Positions 33,564-42,494 of a stretch of DNA of 64,000 nucleotides are shown piece by piece. Below the pieces are notes generated by a model that did not search any database, was not told where the DNA came from, and saw only the letters and a program-made list of their open reading frames with translations. Within the stretch, counting starts at the first letter, position 1. The number at the start of each line of letters is the position of its first letter. The stretch lies in NCBI RefSeq assembly GCF_016863315.1, contig NZ_BOOQ01000024.1:1-64000 (forward strand), in the 5' to 3' direction. The DNA comes from Planotetraspora silvatica (GTDB taxonomy: Bacteria; Actinomycetota; Actinomycetes; Streptosporangiales; Streptosporangiaceae). The position numbers and the translations under genes are program-made.

Positions 33564-34651
33564 GAGACGGGCACCTCCACCTTGGCGCCCTCCTCGATGC
33601 CGGTCACCTCGACGGTTCCCGACTGGTCGTCGTAGAGCCCGGGCACGACCTGGACGAGCCTGCGGGCGGTGCCGTCCAGCACCGCGACCTGGTAGCCGCC
33701 GTTCGAACCGGCCAGCAGGGCGGTGACCGGGACGGTCAGCACGTTGCGCCGCCGCTGGCTGATCACGTCGACGTTGACCGGAGCCTGGTCGAGTTGGGCG
33801 AGTTCCCTGCCCGGCTTGACCAGGCTGATCGTCAGCGGGATGGTGGCCGGGCCCTCACTGCCCGGCGGCCCCTGCTGCTGCTGGGGTGGCGCGGTCGCCA
33901 CCTTCCCGATGGAACGGATCCGCCCGTCATAGGTGTGTGAAGATCCGTAAAGGGAGACGCTGACCCGGTCTCCCACATGTACCTGCGACCGCCGATCGGT
34001 CGGCAGGGAGACGTGGACGACCTTTTTCGTGGAGCTCACCACGAGCATCTGAGCGCCGGGCCCGGCCAGCGCACCCGCGGGGTTCTGGATCTGCGTGACC
34101 CGGACGGCCCCCGACAGGAAGATCACGTCGCCGGGCTCCAGTCGTCCCGTCCGGGACGCGTAGGGCAGGCCGCGCGCCTTCTGCCAGCGCCGCACGGCCG
34201 CCGCGGTGGAGGCGGAGAAATGCCGGTCCACGGTCCCCGGCTCCATGCCCAGCGCTTTCAGGTTGCGTTCGAGTTGCTTGACGTCGGCGCCGTCGGTCAT
34301 GCCCAGAGCGAAAGCCCGGTAGGCGGGCGTCCGGCCATACAGCAGCACCGCGGACGCGGCCCCGACGGCGAACAGGCGGCCTCCGCGCTTGATCACCGCA
34401 CCCGGTGCGGGAACCGAGGTGATCACTCCCGGCGGGAGCTGGCTGATGATCGTGAACGATCCGTCGTAGCCGAGGGTCCCCCCGAGCGGCATCCGGGCGA
34501 CGATGTCCCCCCGGCCGACCGTCACCGACGTGACGGCCACCGGCGATCCGCTCACCTTGGGAGCGGCAGGATCCTGACGGGTGATCGCCCAGGCGCCGGT
34601 CCCGGCGGCCGCGACCGCGGCGACGACAACGAGCACGCCCCCGGTCCTCAT
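33560..34651 (-). CDS. MacA/HlyD-like adaptor with peptidoglycan-binding domain (module 2)
   Basis: 363 residues. Transmembrane anchor at about 4-24 ([20 protein letters not shown]), barrel-sandwich part ([31 protein letters not shown] is seen as beta-hairpins), a PG-binding-like segment [20 protein letters not shown]...VRRWQ at about 125-165 and a beta-rich C-terminus ([20 protein letters not shown]). A Gln/Pro-rich loop PPQQQQGP lies near 280. ATG 34651 overlaps the lipoprotein stop (ATGA). Paralog of 2312-3340. Confidence 0.82.
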   Translation of the reverse strand: MRTGGVLVVVAAVAAAGTGAWAITRQDPAAPKVSGSPVAVTSVTVGRGDIVARMPLGGTLGYDGSFTIISQLPPGVITSVPAPGAVIKRGGRLFAVGAASAVLLYGRTPAYRAFALGMTDGADVKQLERNLKALGMEPGTVDRHFSASTAAAVRRWQKARGLPYASRTGRLEPGDVIFLSGAVRVTQIQNPAGALAGPGAQMLVVSSTKKVVHVSLPTDRRSQVHVGDRVSVSLYGSSHTYDGRIRSIGKVATAPPQQQQGPPGSEGPATIPLTISLVKPGRELAQLDQAPVNVDVISQRRRNVLTVPVTALLAGSNGGYQVAVLDGTARRLVQVVPGLYDDQSGTVEVTGIEEGAKVEVPVS

Positions 34652-35202
34652 GAGCCGAGGATCCTGCCGGACCAGAACTGCTGGCACGCGTCCGCGGCGG
34701 TCCTCACGCGGTTCGATTTGCCCTCGGCCTGCAGCGGCGTTCCGGACATCGGGAAGCTCCCGTCGGCCTTGGGGTCGGGCCACTCCGGAAGTCCGTGCTG
34801 GCGCATGCATTTCGCGAAGTTCCGCAGGGCGGGCACGTCCTTCGGACCCGGATCCCCCACTCGTCGTGGCCCGCGCTTCCTGGGTGGGGATGCGTCCGAC
34901 ATCTGGTTGAGGAGCGACTTGCACTCGGGGAAGCCCTCCAGCGAGCGGAACACGGTCTTCACATCGCCGTTTCCACCGGGAAGGTTGAAGACGATGTCGT
35001 CGCCTTCGGCGTTCGCGACCGGGTCGGGGAAGTTCGGGTGGCCGTGGGCCCGGGCGCACTGGGCCATTTTCCTTCCGATCGTCATCAAGCGCTGGACGTT
35101 GTTCTGACTGGGCGAGGGGGACGGTGTGTCGTCGCCGCCGGCGGCTGAGCACCCGGTGATGCACACCAGGGCCAGGGCCGTGCAGGCAAGGATGCGTTTC
35201 AT
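34648..35202 (-). CDS. Lipoprotein with duplicated C-x-R-x-HG-x-P-x2-PDP motif (module 2)
   Basis: 184 residues. Lipoprotein signal MKRILACTALALVCITGC with the acylated Cys at 18. Mature protein: Ser/Pro linker, CARAHGHPNFPDP at about 49-61 and CMRQHGLPEWPDP at about 132-144, with a further Cys after each copy (ECKSLL, DACQQF). This is the paralog of 1800-2315 and shares its two-motif layout, but the loop between motifs is longer and contains a basic PRKRGPRR string. Probably a surface accessory of the exporter. Confidence 0.78.
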   Translation of the reverse strand: MKRILACTALALVCITGCSAAGGDDTPSPSPSQNNVQRLMTIGRKMAQCARAHGHPNFPDPVANAEGDDIVFNLPGGNGDVKTVFRSLEGFPECKSLLNQMSDASPPRKRGPRRVGDPGPKDVPALRNFAKCMRQHGLPEWPDPKADGSFPMSGTPLQAEGKSNRVRTAADACQQFWSGRILGS

Positions 35203-35313
35203 GCTCCCAAGGTTGGACGTGGCGCCCGGGCCGCCGCGTCTGCCGTCCGGTGGACCCGGATGTATATCTCACGACAGATCCGCTTTTCATCCCGGCGCGG
35301 ATACCCTGCCGCC

Positions 35314-36624
35314 ATGCGCACGTTCCTGGGCGACTGCGCCATGGTCATCGTGCTGGCCGTGACCAGTGCGCTGCTGGGCGCCGACCCCTTCTTCGACACG
35401 CCGGCGCAGCGCAAGATGATCAGCGTCTACGGGTCGGCGGACGACTGGAGACTGCAGATTCTCTGCTGGTGGCTGGCGGCCCTGCTCGCGGTCGCGGCTA
35501 TCTTCGCCCGGCACCGGTGGCCGCTGGCGGCGATGCTGCTCGCCACGGCGTGCGCGGCCTCGCACCTTCTCGGCTGGCCGGCGATGACGCTGGTCTCGTC
35601 GAGTCCCAAGGCGGTGCTCGGCAGCGATCTGCTGCCCCTCGACCTGGTCGTTCTGGTCGTTCTGTACGCGCTGGCGAGTGCCGCCGGTACTCGCCGGCTG
35701 TCGCTGGCGGTGCTCGTCGCCCTCGAAGCCGGGCTGGTCGGCATCGGCCTGTTCGGTCCTCTCCTGGACACCCCAATTCTCACCATCTTGGCGAAGACCA
35801 ACCCGGCGAAGAGTCCTGCCGACAAACTCGCTCTGGCGGATCCGCTGGCGGACGTGCTGTGGACGGCTCTGTCGTATGCGGTAGTTCCAGCGTTGCTGCT
35901 GGGCATCGCCTGGGCCGCGGGTGACAACGCCCGGACCCGCCGTTTCCACTTGGCCGTCCTGCAGGCGCGGGCGGCCGACCTGGAACGCGAACAGGAGCAG
36001 CGGACGGCCCTGGCCGTCGCGACGGAACGCGGACGGATCACACGTGAGCTCCATGACGTCGTCGCGCACGGCCTTTCCGTGATGGTCGTCCAAGCGCAAG
36101 GGGCGCAGGCGGCTCTGCGCCGGCATCCGGAACGCAGTGAGGTCGCGCTGACCAATGTGATCACGACGGGTAGAGCCTCGCTGGCCGAGATGCGCCGGCT
36201 GCTCGGCCTCGTGCGCACCGACCCGTCACTCGCTCCCCAGCCCAGCCTGGCCGCGCTTCCCGACCTGATCGAAAGCGTCCGGTCCAGCGGAACCCCGGTC
36301 GAGTTCGCGGTCACCGGCGAGCCCGCGACACTGCCCGCGGGCATCGAGTTGTCCGCCTACCGGATCGTCCAGGAGGCGCTCACGAACGCCTTGAAGCACG
36401 CTCCACCGGGCAGCCGCTGCAGCGTGGACCTGTCCTTCAACGCCGACACCTTGCACATCCGGGTCGCGGACACCGGCGTGGCCGGGGAGACACCGGTCTT
36501 CGGCAACGGGCTGCGCGGCATCGCGGAACGGGTGAACGCACTGGGCGGGACATTCAGGGCGGGACCGGCCGACCATGGTGGTTTCGAGGTCACCACGGTC
36601 CTGCCCGTGGCGGTGCCGGCATGA
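35314..36624 (+). CDS. NarL-type sensor histidine kinase (module 2)
   Basis: 436 residues. The N-terminal 215 residues hold about five or six helices (MVIVLAVTSALLGAD, LQILCWWLAALLAVAAIFA, LDLVVLVVLYALASAAG and others) and a short loop with DTPILTILAKTNPAK. HisKA_3 has TRELHDVVAHGLSVMVVQAQGAQAAL; HATPase_c has DTGVAGE and NGLRGIAERV. Start ATG 35314 follows TACCCT (35302-35307) by six bases without a Shine-Dalgarno, suggesting a leaderless mRNA. Divergent from the module 2 exporter operon. The sensor part is unlike that of the module 1 kinase. Confidence 0.88.
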   Translation: MRTFLGDCAMVIVLAVTSALLGADPFFDTPAQRKMISVYGSADDWRLQILCWWLAALLAVAAIFARHRWPLAAMLLATACAASHLLGWPAMTLVSSSPKAVLGSDLLPLDLVVLVVLYALASAAGTRRLSLAVLVALEAGLVGIGLFGPLLDTPILTILAKTNPAKSPADKLALADPLADVLWTALSYAVVPALLLGIAWAAGDNARTRRFHLAVLQARAADLEREQEQRTALAVATERGRITRELHDVVAHGLSVMVVQAQGAQAALRRHPERSEVALTNVITTGRASLAEMRRLLGLVRTDPSLAPQPSLAALPDLIESVRSSGTPVEFAVTGEPATLPAGIELSAYRIVQEALTNALKHAPPGSRCSVDLSFNADTLHIRVADTGVAGETPVFGNGLRGIAERVNALGGTFRAGPADHGGFEVTTVLPVAVPA

Positions 36625-37265
36625 TCCGGGTCGTGATCGCCGACGACCAGGCCCTGGTCCGCACCGGCTTCCGCATGATCCTGGACGAGACCGACGACAT
36701 CCGGGTGGCCGGTGAGGCCGCCGACGGTCTGGCGGTGTTGTCAGTGGCGGCGCGGGAGGCGCCTGACGTCGTCCTCATGGACGTCCGAATGCCCGGGATC
36801 GACGGCATCGAGGCGACCCGCCGCCTGCGCTCCGCGGCGACCGGTCCGCATGTGATCATCCTGACCACCTTCGACCTGGACGAATACGTCTACGCGGGCC
36901 TGCACGCGGGTGCCGCGGGGTTCCTGTTGAAAGACACCCTCGCGGCCGACCTGGTCACCGCGATCCGGACGGTCGCCGCAGGCCAGAACGTCGCCGCGCC
37001 CACGGTCACCAGCCGCTTGGTCAAGCACTTCGTCGACACGGCGACGCGCCCGGCGGACGGGTCAGGCCTGGCCCTCCTGACGTCCCGCGAACGCGACGTC
37101 CTTTCACTCATCGCCCAAGGCATGTCCAACCACGAGATAGCCGACCGTCTCGTCATCGGTGAAGGCACCGTCAAGACCCACGTCAGCCGCATCCTCGCCA
37201 AGCTCCAGCTCCGCGACCGCATCCACGCCGTCATCTACGCCTACGAAACCGGCCTCGCCGCCTAG
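36621..37265 (+). CDS. NarL/LuxR-type response regulator (module 2)
   Basis: 214 residues. Receiver with IADDQALVR, phospho-acceptor Asp in VVLMDVRMPGIDG near 54, TTFDLDEYVY and LLKDTLA. LuxR helix-turn-helix LTSRERDVLSLIAQGMSNHEIADRL. ATG overlaps the kinase stop (ATGA). Likely controls the divergent exporter operon at 31657-35202. Confidence 0.9.
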   Translation: MIRVVIADDQALVRTGFRMILDETDDIRVAGEAADGLAVLSVAAREAPDVVLMDVRMPGIDGIEATRRLRSAATGPHVIILTTFDLDEYVYAGLHAGAAGFLLKDTLAADLVTAIRTVAAGQNVAAPTVTSRLVKHFVDTATRPADGSGLALLTSRERDVLSLIAQGMSNHEIADRLVIGEGTVKTHVSRILAKLQLRDRIHAVIYAYETGLAA

Positions 37266-37420
37266 GTGTACTGACCACGGACGTTGGTGACGGGGCAGCG
37301 GGATCAGCGACACAGTGCGGGCCCGCGGCGCAACGCCCGCTCATCCGCAGGGGCGGAAGTGTCGCCGGGCGGTATGACGTGGCGGGCAGGGGCGGGAGAA
37401 CCGCGGGCAGGGGCGGTACG

Positions 37421-38377
37421 TCACTCGTCGAGCGCTCCGCCACCCCGGTGCGTCGGCGAGGTCGTGGTCGCGTCGAGGAACCCGCTCAGGAGCTCGCCGA
37501 CCGTGTCCGGCGCGTCCTCGATGCTGTAGTGCCCGACTCCCGGCAGTTCGGTGACGATCCCGTCCGGGAAGGCGGACGTGAACAGGGGAAGAAAATACGC
37601 GCTGTTCAAGGTCCGGTCGGCGCCGCCCCAGATCGCCAGGGCCGGGATCTCGGCCAACTTCGCGCGGGCCGCATCGGTCGGAGCTTCGAAGACGTGTGCG
37701 CCGGTTGCGAATCCCTTCGCCCACCCGATCGCTCCTCGGCTCTCGGCGGGCGTCGGGAAGGGCGCGCCGTACGCCTCGATCCAGGTCTCGGAAATGATCT
37801 GATTGTTCTCGAACCCGTTGAGCTTGAGCGTGCTCAGGATGTTGTACTTCAGCTCACCCAGCACGTTTTCGAGCGTTCCGCTCTGGTTGGCCTGTGCGAT
37901 CCACCGGAACCATGGGGATTCGTCGCCGTTGTCCTCCAGCGCCTCGGCCAGTCCGGGTTGACCGAACGGCGTCGGGCCGTTGATGGAGACGACCCGCGCG
38001 ATGCGATCCGGGTGCCGAGCGGCCAGCCCCATGCCGACCGGGCCGCCGAAATCGTGCATGACGAGCGTGATGTCGTCGAGGTCGAGGTCGAGTATCAGCG
38101 ACTCGAGATTGTCGATGTGGTCCTGCAGCCAGTAGGTCCGGTCCGCCGGCGTCTCGCTCTTCCCGAAGCCCATGTGATCGGGCACCACGACTCTGTGGGT
38201 GGGGGAGAAGCGACGGACAAGATCGCGGAACAGGTATCCCCAGGTGGGCTCGCCGTGCAGGCAGAGAAGGACGGAACCGGCACCCTCGTCGACGTAGTGC
38301 ATCCGGAATCCGGGCGCTGAGCTGTAGTGCGGCGCGAACGGGAAGGTTCCCCGGAAGGTCTCGGCAGCGGCGATCAT
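37421..38377 (-). CDS. Haloalkane dehalogenase-like alpha/beta-hydrolase
   Basis: 318 residues, usual length. Family motifs in order: HGEPTWGYLFRDLVRRF (oxyanion region, HLD-I style) near 42, DHMGFGKSETP, nucleophile elbow VMHDFGGPVGM with Asp near 108, acid Asp region AIWGGADRTLN near 247 and catalytic His in GVGHYSIEDAP near 275. Unlike characterised haloalkane dehalogenases, the residue after the nucleophile is Phe instead of the halide-binding Trp, so the natural substrate may not be a haloalkane. ATG 38377 has an AGGGAG upstream. Divergent from the HxlR regulator, which probably controls it. Confidence 0.8.
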   Translation of the reverse strand: MIAAAETFRGTFPFAPHYSSAPGFRMHYVDEGAGSVLLCLHGEPTWGYLFRDLVRRFSPTHRVVVPDHMGFGKSETPADRTYWLQDHIDNLESLILDLDLDDITLVMHDFGGPVGMGLAARHPDRIARVVSINGPTPFGQPGLAEALEDNGDESPWFRWIAQANQSGTLENVLGELKYNILSTLKLNGFENNQIISETWIEAYGAPFPTPAESRGAIGWAKGFATGAHVFEAPTDAARAKLAEIPALAIWGGADRTLNSAYFLPLFTSAFPDGIVTELPGVGHYSIEDAPDTVGELLSGFLDATTTSPTHRGGGALDE

Positions 38378-38405
38378 TTCGGCTTGTTCTCCCTAAGCGG
38401 TCAAG

Positions 38406-38464
38406 CGGTGGTAGTAAATTGAAACCACCGTGAGCATAGGTCAGGTTGGTTTTTATTTGCAACC
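38406..38464. promoter_or_regulatory. Two inverted repeats in the hxlR / hydrolase intergenic region
   Basis: CGGTGGT-N11-ACCACCG (38406-38430) and GGTTG-N11-CAACC (38444-38464) have the same 11-base gap and lie in an AT-richer stretch between divergent genes. HxlR proteins are winged-helix dimers that bind such repeats. Both sites are placed to cover promoters of both genes. Confidence 0.55.
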
Positions 38465-38503
38465 AGCCGTGGCTTGGAAGGATCCGGAAGGGAAGGCGGT
38501 CAC

Positions 38504-38959
38504 ATGGAAGCGACGAGCACGAAGCCGGCCACGGGATGCCCGGTGGCCCGAACGGTCGACGTCCTGGGCGACAAGTGGTCACTGCTGATCATCCGAGACG
38601 CGTTCGACGGAGTGCGGCGGTTCGGGCAGTTCCAGCGCAACCTCGGTGTGGCCAAGAACATCCTCAGTGCCCGGTTGCGCACGCTCGTCGGCGCCGGCGT
38701 ACTGCTCAGCGAGCCGGCCTCGGACGGCAGCAGCTACCGCGAGTACGTGCTCACCGACGCGGGCCGGGAGCTGTTCGATCTGATCGTCACCCTTCGCCAG
38801 TGGGGGGAGGCTCACGCCTTCGAACCCGGCGAGGAGTACGTCCCGCTGATCGACGGGGTAACCGGCGAGCCGCTGGCGAAGCTCACCTATGTGCGGCCGG
38901 ATGGCAGCCCCGTTCGGGCTGACGGCACCCATCTCGGCGAGCCGCGCCGGATGCCCTGA
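38504..38959 (+). CDS. HxlR family transcriptional regulator
   Basis: 151 residues. Signature region GCPVARTVDVLGDKWSLLIIRDAFDGVRRFGQFQRNLGVAKNILSARLR is the classic HxlR winged helix, with a Cys near residue 11 that is common in redox- or electrophile-sensing members. Wing: YREYVLTDAGREL. ATG 38504 follows GGAAGGGAAGG; a TTG at 38474 would add a non-conserved extension. Likely senses a reactive or halogenated compound and represses the divergent hydrolase. Confidence 0.88.
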   Translation: MEATSTKPATGCPVARTVDVLGDKWSLLIIRDAFDGVRRFGQFQRNLGVAKNILSARLRTLVGAGVLLSEPASDGSSYREYVLTDAGRELFDLIVTLRQWGEAHAFEPGEEYVPLIDGVTGEPLAKLTYVRPDGSPVRADGTHLGEPRRMP

Positions 38960-39123
38960 GGCGAGGCAGGCCGCGACGCCGTTGAACGCCCCCATCCCGT
39001 ATGCCGTCGGCCCATCGCGAAGCGGCGGCGGGCCCGGGGGTCTGTCCGCGGATCCGGTGCCCCCGCAGCGAGGGCCGCGGGCGGCCGCCGATCACGGCAG
39101 GGCGTTGGTGCAGAATGCTCCGC

Positions 39124-39891
39124 ATGACTAAGACAGTGAACCTCCCTGACGGCACGGCACTGCCGTTGATCGGTTTCGGGACCTGGCAGCTGCAGCCCCA
39201 GGCGGCGTACGAGTCGGTGCGTGCGGCGCTTGAGATCGGTTACCGGCATGTCGACACCGCGACCTTGTACCAGAACGAGTCGGACGTCGGCAGAGCCGTG
39301 AAGGACAGCGGCCTGGACCGGGAGCAGATCTTCGTCACCACCAAGCTCCGCCCGGCGGACGCGCGACATGCCCGCCGTACCCTCGAGTCGAGTCTTCGGC
39401 TGCTCGGCACCGGCTACGTGGATCTCTGGCTGATCCACTGGCCGACGGACCAGGACGAGCTCGTCCCGGCATGGCAGGAGATGTTGTCCGCCAAGGACGC
39501 CGGACTGGTCCGCAACGTCGGGGTCAGCAACTACAGCCCGGAACTGATCGACCTGGTGACCGAGGCCACGGGACGGCAGCCGGCGGTCAACCAGATTCCG
39601 TGGAGCCCGGCGCAACACGACCCGGCCCTGCTGGAGGAGCACCGCCGCCGAGGGGTGGTCGTCGAGGGCTACAGCGGCCTCAAGAACACCGACCTGCACA
39701 ACCCGGTCCTCACCGAGATCGCCCGAAGGCACGAAGTCACTCCCGCCCAGGTCGTCCTCCGCTGGCATCTGGAACACGACATCGTGATCTTGCCCAGGTC
39801 CTCCCGCCGGGAGCGCATCGCCACCAACTTCGACCTGCAGGGCTTCGACCTCACACCCGAGGACGTCACCGCGATCGACGCGTTGGCCTGA
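39124..39891 (+). CDS. Aldo/keto reductase
   Basis: 255 residues, an eight-stranded barrel using NADPH. Catalytic tetrad region: Asp in YRHVDTATLYQNE, the Tyr in the same segment, Lys in VTTKLRPAD and His in LIHWPTDQ. The cofactor region near the C-terminus has LPRSSRRERIATNFDLQGFDL. It is slightly shorter than usual (270-280). ATG 39124 is chosen since the family start MTKTVNLPDG begins there. Stands alone between the HxlR gene and a terminator. Confidence 0.88.
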   Translation: MTKTVNLPDGTALPLIGFGTWQLQPQAAYESVRAALEIGYRHVDTATLYQNESDVGRAVKDSGLDREQIFVTTKLRPADARHARRTLESSLRLLGTGYVDLWLIHWPTDQDELVPAWQEMLSAKDAGLVRNVGVSNYSPELIDLVTEATGRQPAVNQIPWSPAQHDPALLEEHRRRGVVVEGYSGLKNTDLHNPVLTEIARRHEVTPAQVVLRWHLEHDIVILPRSSRRERIATNFDLQGFDLTPEDVTAIDALA

Positions 39892-39918
39892 TCGAAGACG
39901 GGGGTGCGGCGGCATGAA

Positions 39919-39969
39919 CGCGCGGACGCCCCGAGTTCTCCTCTGGAGCTCGTCGCGGGCGTCCGCGCG
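39919..39969. terminator. Hairpin terminator after the aldo/keto reductase
   Basis: A 13-bp perfect stem, arms 39919-39931 and 39957-39969 (core GCGGACGCCC/GGGCGTCCGC), encloses a 25-base loop. It lies 28 bp after the stop of the reductase and just before the minus-strand small ORF ending at 39975, so it can serve both strands. Confidence 0.65.
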
Positions 39970-39974
39970 CCGGT

Positions 39975-40103
39975 TCAGCCGCGGCCCAGTCCGGCGGCGA
40001 CCGGCTCCTCCGCCGACTGTGTGCGGACCGGCGGACGCAGCAGCACCAGGACCCTGTGCCAGGGGCGCTCGGCGTCCTGACCTGTGACGAGCGGGGCCGT
40101 CAT
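39975..40103 (-). CDS. Small hypothetical ORF (42 residues)
   Basis: The frame starting MTAPLVTGQDAERPWHRV has coding-like G/C-ending codons up to a stop next to the hairpin at 39919-39969. No strong Shine-Dalgarno is visible and no family was recognised. It may be a small protein or a relic. The remaining part of the gap 39892-40221 holds nothing else I could support. Confidence 0.3.
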   Translation of the reverse strand: MTAPLVTGQDAERPWHRVLVLLRPPVRTQSAEEPVAAGLGRG

Positions 40104-40221
40104 CCCGAGCGCGGACTGGCGGGCTCGGTCTCAGTTTCTCCCCGCCGCGACTCGTGATTCACCTGCCACTGTGCCCCGCGGGTACCGTGGGCCGCGTCCA
40201 CGCGACTGAGGGGGAACGAAG

Positions 40222-40716
40222 ATGGCCGACGACGCTGCACGCGACGAGGAGTACCGCCGGTCCCTCGCCCGCCACTCCACCGCATCAGGGTTGCTGATCA
40301 CCGACGTCGCAGGGCGGGCGCTGCTGGTCCGCCCCACCTACAAGGAGGGGTGGGAGTTCCCCGGCGGCTCGGTCGACGACGGCGAATCACCGTGGGACGC
40401 CGCAGTCCGGGAGGTCAAGGAAGAGCTCGGCGTGACGCTGTCGGCGTCCCCCGTGCTGCTGTGCGCGGACTGGATGCGCCCACACGATACTGAGGTCGGC
40501 GGGTTCCGGCTCATCTTCGACGGCGGTGTGTGGGCCCCCGACCAGCTGTCCGCGATCCGCCTGCCTGCGGACGAGTTGAGCGAGTGGCGGCTGGTCGAGG
40601 TCTCGGACGCGGAGGCCTACCTGCCGATCGTTCGGGTGCGCCGACTGCAGGCGGCCGTGTCGGCTCGCCGTACGGGCCGCGTGGCCTACCTGGAAGACGG
40701 CTGCCTCCTCGCCTGA
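40222..40716 (+). CDS. NUDIX hydrolase
   Basis: 164 residues. NUDIX box GGSVDDGESPWDAAVREVKEELGV (G-x5-E-x7-REVxEELG) at about residues 49-71 fits exactly, giving Mg-dependent cleavage of nucleoside diphosphate-linked compounds. LARHSTASGLLITDVAGRALLVRP is the preceding strand pair. GGGGGAA lies upstream of the ATG. Substrate cannot be told from sequence; many paralogs act as housecleaning enzymes. Confidence 0.88.
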   Translation: MADDAARDEEYRRSLARHSTASGLLITDVAGRALLVRPTYKEGWEFPGGSVDDGESPWDAAVREVKEELGVTLSASPVLLCADWMRPHDTEVGGFRLIFDGGVWAPDQLSAIRLPADELSEWRLVEVSDAEAYLPIVRVRRLQAAVSARRTGRVAYLEDGCLLA

Positions 40717-40901
40717 GGCCTGCCGCCTCACCAGCAGTGCAGGTTCCAGCGTGAGAGATCGTCAGCTTCGGCGCTTCGCTCGCCGACGCCCGGGCTTCCG
40801 CTGGTGGGGTACTCCGGGCGGCTGTATCCGGCCGGGTGGGGGAGCGGGTGGTGCTGCCTGTTCCGGGTTGATCATCTGGCTGAGCGCGGTTGTGTTCCCT
40901 C

Positions 40902-41705
40902 TCAGTGGCGACGAGCGGTGATGATCCAGGCGCGGGAGTCGAACCAGACACCGTCGTCACTCAGGTGTGCGGACAGCGTCTCGCGCAGACGCCCGACCGC
41001 GCGTGCCGCGGCGGCGGGGCCCAGTCGCTTCAGCACCTCGCTGGTGCAGGTGAAGCCGCGGACCCAGTCGAGGGCGGCGGCCACATCCGGACCGTAGTAG
41101 ACCGGCTCGTGGACGTCGGCGAAAACGACGTCGGTGAATCCCGCAGCCTGAAGGATCTCCGTCGCGGTCGGCGGGTCGGCGAGTGAGAACGGATCCGGTC
41201 CCCCGGAAACACTGGCTACCGGCCCGTCGGCTACTTCGAGGGATTGGCGGATGGCGACGTCCCACTCGTTGTGCTCGGGTGGCTGCCAGACCATCATCAC
41301 CAGGCGCCCGGTCGGACGCAGCGCCCGCCTGACGTTGGTGAACGCGGCGACGGAGTCGTCGAAGAACATCGTGCCGAACCTGCTGATCGCCAGGTCGAAG
41401 CGCTGTTCCGGAAAGCGGTGGACCTGTGCGTCGGCGTGCTCGAAGGTGACGTTGCGGACCCCCTCCGCCCGGGCGAGTTCGCGGGCACGTTCGACGGCGG
41501 GCGCGGAGACGTCGACCCCGAGCGCACCGCCTGCCTGGGCTGTGCGCGCGGCCTGACGGGTCGTCTGCCCGGCCCCGCATCCGATGTCGAGGACGTGGTC
41601 GTGGAGCTGGACGTCACAGGCCCGGCGCAGTATTCGGTCGTGCCGCCGTAGTTCGGCGTCGTAGCCGCTGGGGCCGGGCGTGTGTTCGCCTGTGGCGTGT
41701 CGCAT
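40902..41705 (-). CDS. Class I SAM-dependent methyltransferase
   Basis: 267 residues. SAM-binding motif I VLDIGCGAGQTTRQAA near 45, motif II GVDVSAPAVERARELA, acidic loop FEHADAQVHRFPEQRFDLAISRFGTMFFDD and post-motif RRALRPTGRLVMMVW are typical of the UbiE/CoQ5-like group. The C-terminal 90 residues form the substrate cap. ATG 41705 has GAAGGGA just upstream. Divergent from the SnoaL-like gene at 41922. Methyl acceptor unknown. Confidence 0.85.
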   Translation of the reverse strand: MRHATGEHTPGPSGYDAELRRHDRILRRACDVQLHDHVLDIGCGAGQTTRQAARTAQAGGALGVDVSAPAVERARELARAEGVRNVTFEHADAQVHRFPEQRFDLAISRFGTMFFDDSVAAFTNVRRALRPTGRLVMMVWQPPEHNEWDVAIRQSLEVADGPVASVSGGPDPFSLADPPTATEILQAAGFTDVVFADVHEPVYYGPDVAAALDWVRGFTCTSEVLKRLGPAAAARAVGRLRETLSAHLSDDGVWFDSRAWIITARRH

Positions 41706-41921
41706 CGCGATCCCTTCACGGCGGCCTGGGCGCTGTCGATCACCGGCCCCTGTCATGAGTGACCCTTCTTTCAGCCCCTGGGGGCTCTCCGGAGCCTGGC
41801 AGGGATCCGGGCGCGGGGGAAGGCGCACCACGATGCCGGCGAGGTGTAGTGGCCGCCGCAGGGCCAGGCAGCGGGTTTGCCCAGGTTGGTACCGTGATTC
41901 TGTTCGGGAAGGGGGCCCGTG

Positions 41922-42341
41922 ATGCCTGATGTCATCGATCGGTTGATAAGCGCAGTCAATGCCCATGATCAGGGCGCGCTGATGGAGTGCTACGTCCCAG
42001 GGGCTGTCGCCGTGTGGCCGGAGATGCAGGCAGAAGGCTGGGACGAGATCATCGCCTTCCAAGGGCACATCGTCGAGGGCTTTCCGGACATGCGGGTGAC
42101 GGTGTGGGACAAGATGGTGTGCGACGACAACGTGGTGGTCGAGGGAACGGTCACAGGTACGCACACGGGACCGTTCCTGCTGGCCGAGGGCGAGGTGCTC
42201 CAGGCGACCGGTCGAAGCGTCAGTGTGCGTTGCTGCTGGGTCTTCACGGTGGAGCATGACCTCGTCGTCAGCCAGCGCGGCTACTACGACCAGTTGGAGT
42301 GCTACAGCCACCTCGGCCTGAGGCTTCCCGCGCCGGAGTGA
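41922..42341 (+). CDS. SnoaL-like / NTF2-fold protein
   Basis: 139 residues, one NTF2-fold cone: DVIDRLISAVNAHDQGALMECYVPGAV at the N-terminus, GWDEIIAFQGHIVEGFPDMRVTVWDKMVCDDNVVVEGTVTGTHTG in the middle, and WVFTVEHDLVVSQRGYYDQLECYSHLGL at the end. This pattern is common to SnoaL-like polyketide cyclase-type and steroid delta-isomerase-like proteins. ATG 41922 follows GAAGGGGG; GTG 41919 is adjacent. Divergent from the methyltransferase, but a functional link is only suggested. Confidence 0.82.
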   Translation: MPDVIDRLISAVNAHDQGALMECYVPGAVAVWPEMQAEGWDEIIAFQGHIVEGFPDMRVTVWDKMVCDDNVVVEGTVTGTHTGPFLLAEGEVLQATGRSVSVRCCWVFTVEHDLVVSQRGYYDQLECYSHLGLRLPAPE

Positions 42342-42441
42342 CGTTCGCCCGGCTCTCGCGGGAGAAGGCGGACGACCTGGGGGAGGCACGATCCGGTCTT
42401 CGCCGAAGCCCTCAGCCGATGGCTCGCACCGGTATGCATGG

Positions 42442-42472
42442 CGGAAGGGCCCCCTTGCGGGAGGCCCTTCCG
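42442..42472. terminator. Hairpin terminator between convergent genes
   Basis: CGGAAGGGCC (42442-42451) pairs with GGCCCTTCCG (42463-42472), 11-base loop. It is 100 bp after the SnoaL-like stop and 22 bp before the end of the large minus-strand hydrolase gene. Confidence 0.65.
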
Positions 42473-42494
42473 GGTCAGTGCATGAAGGGCCAGA

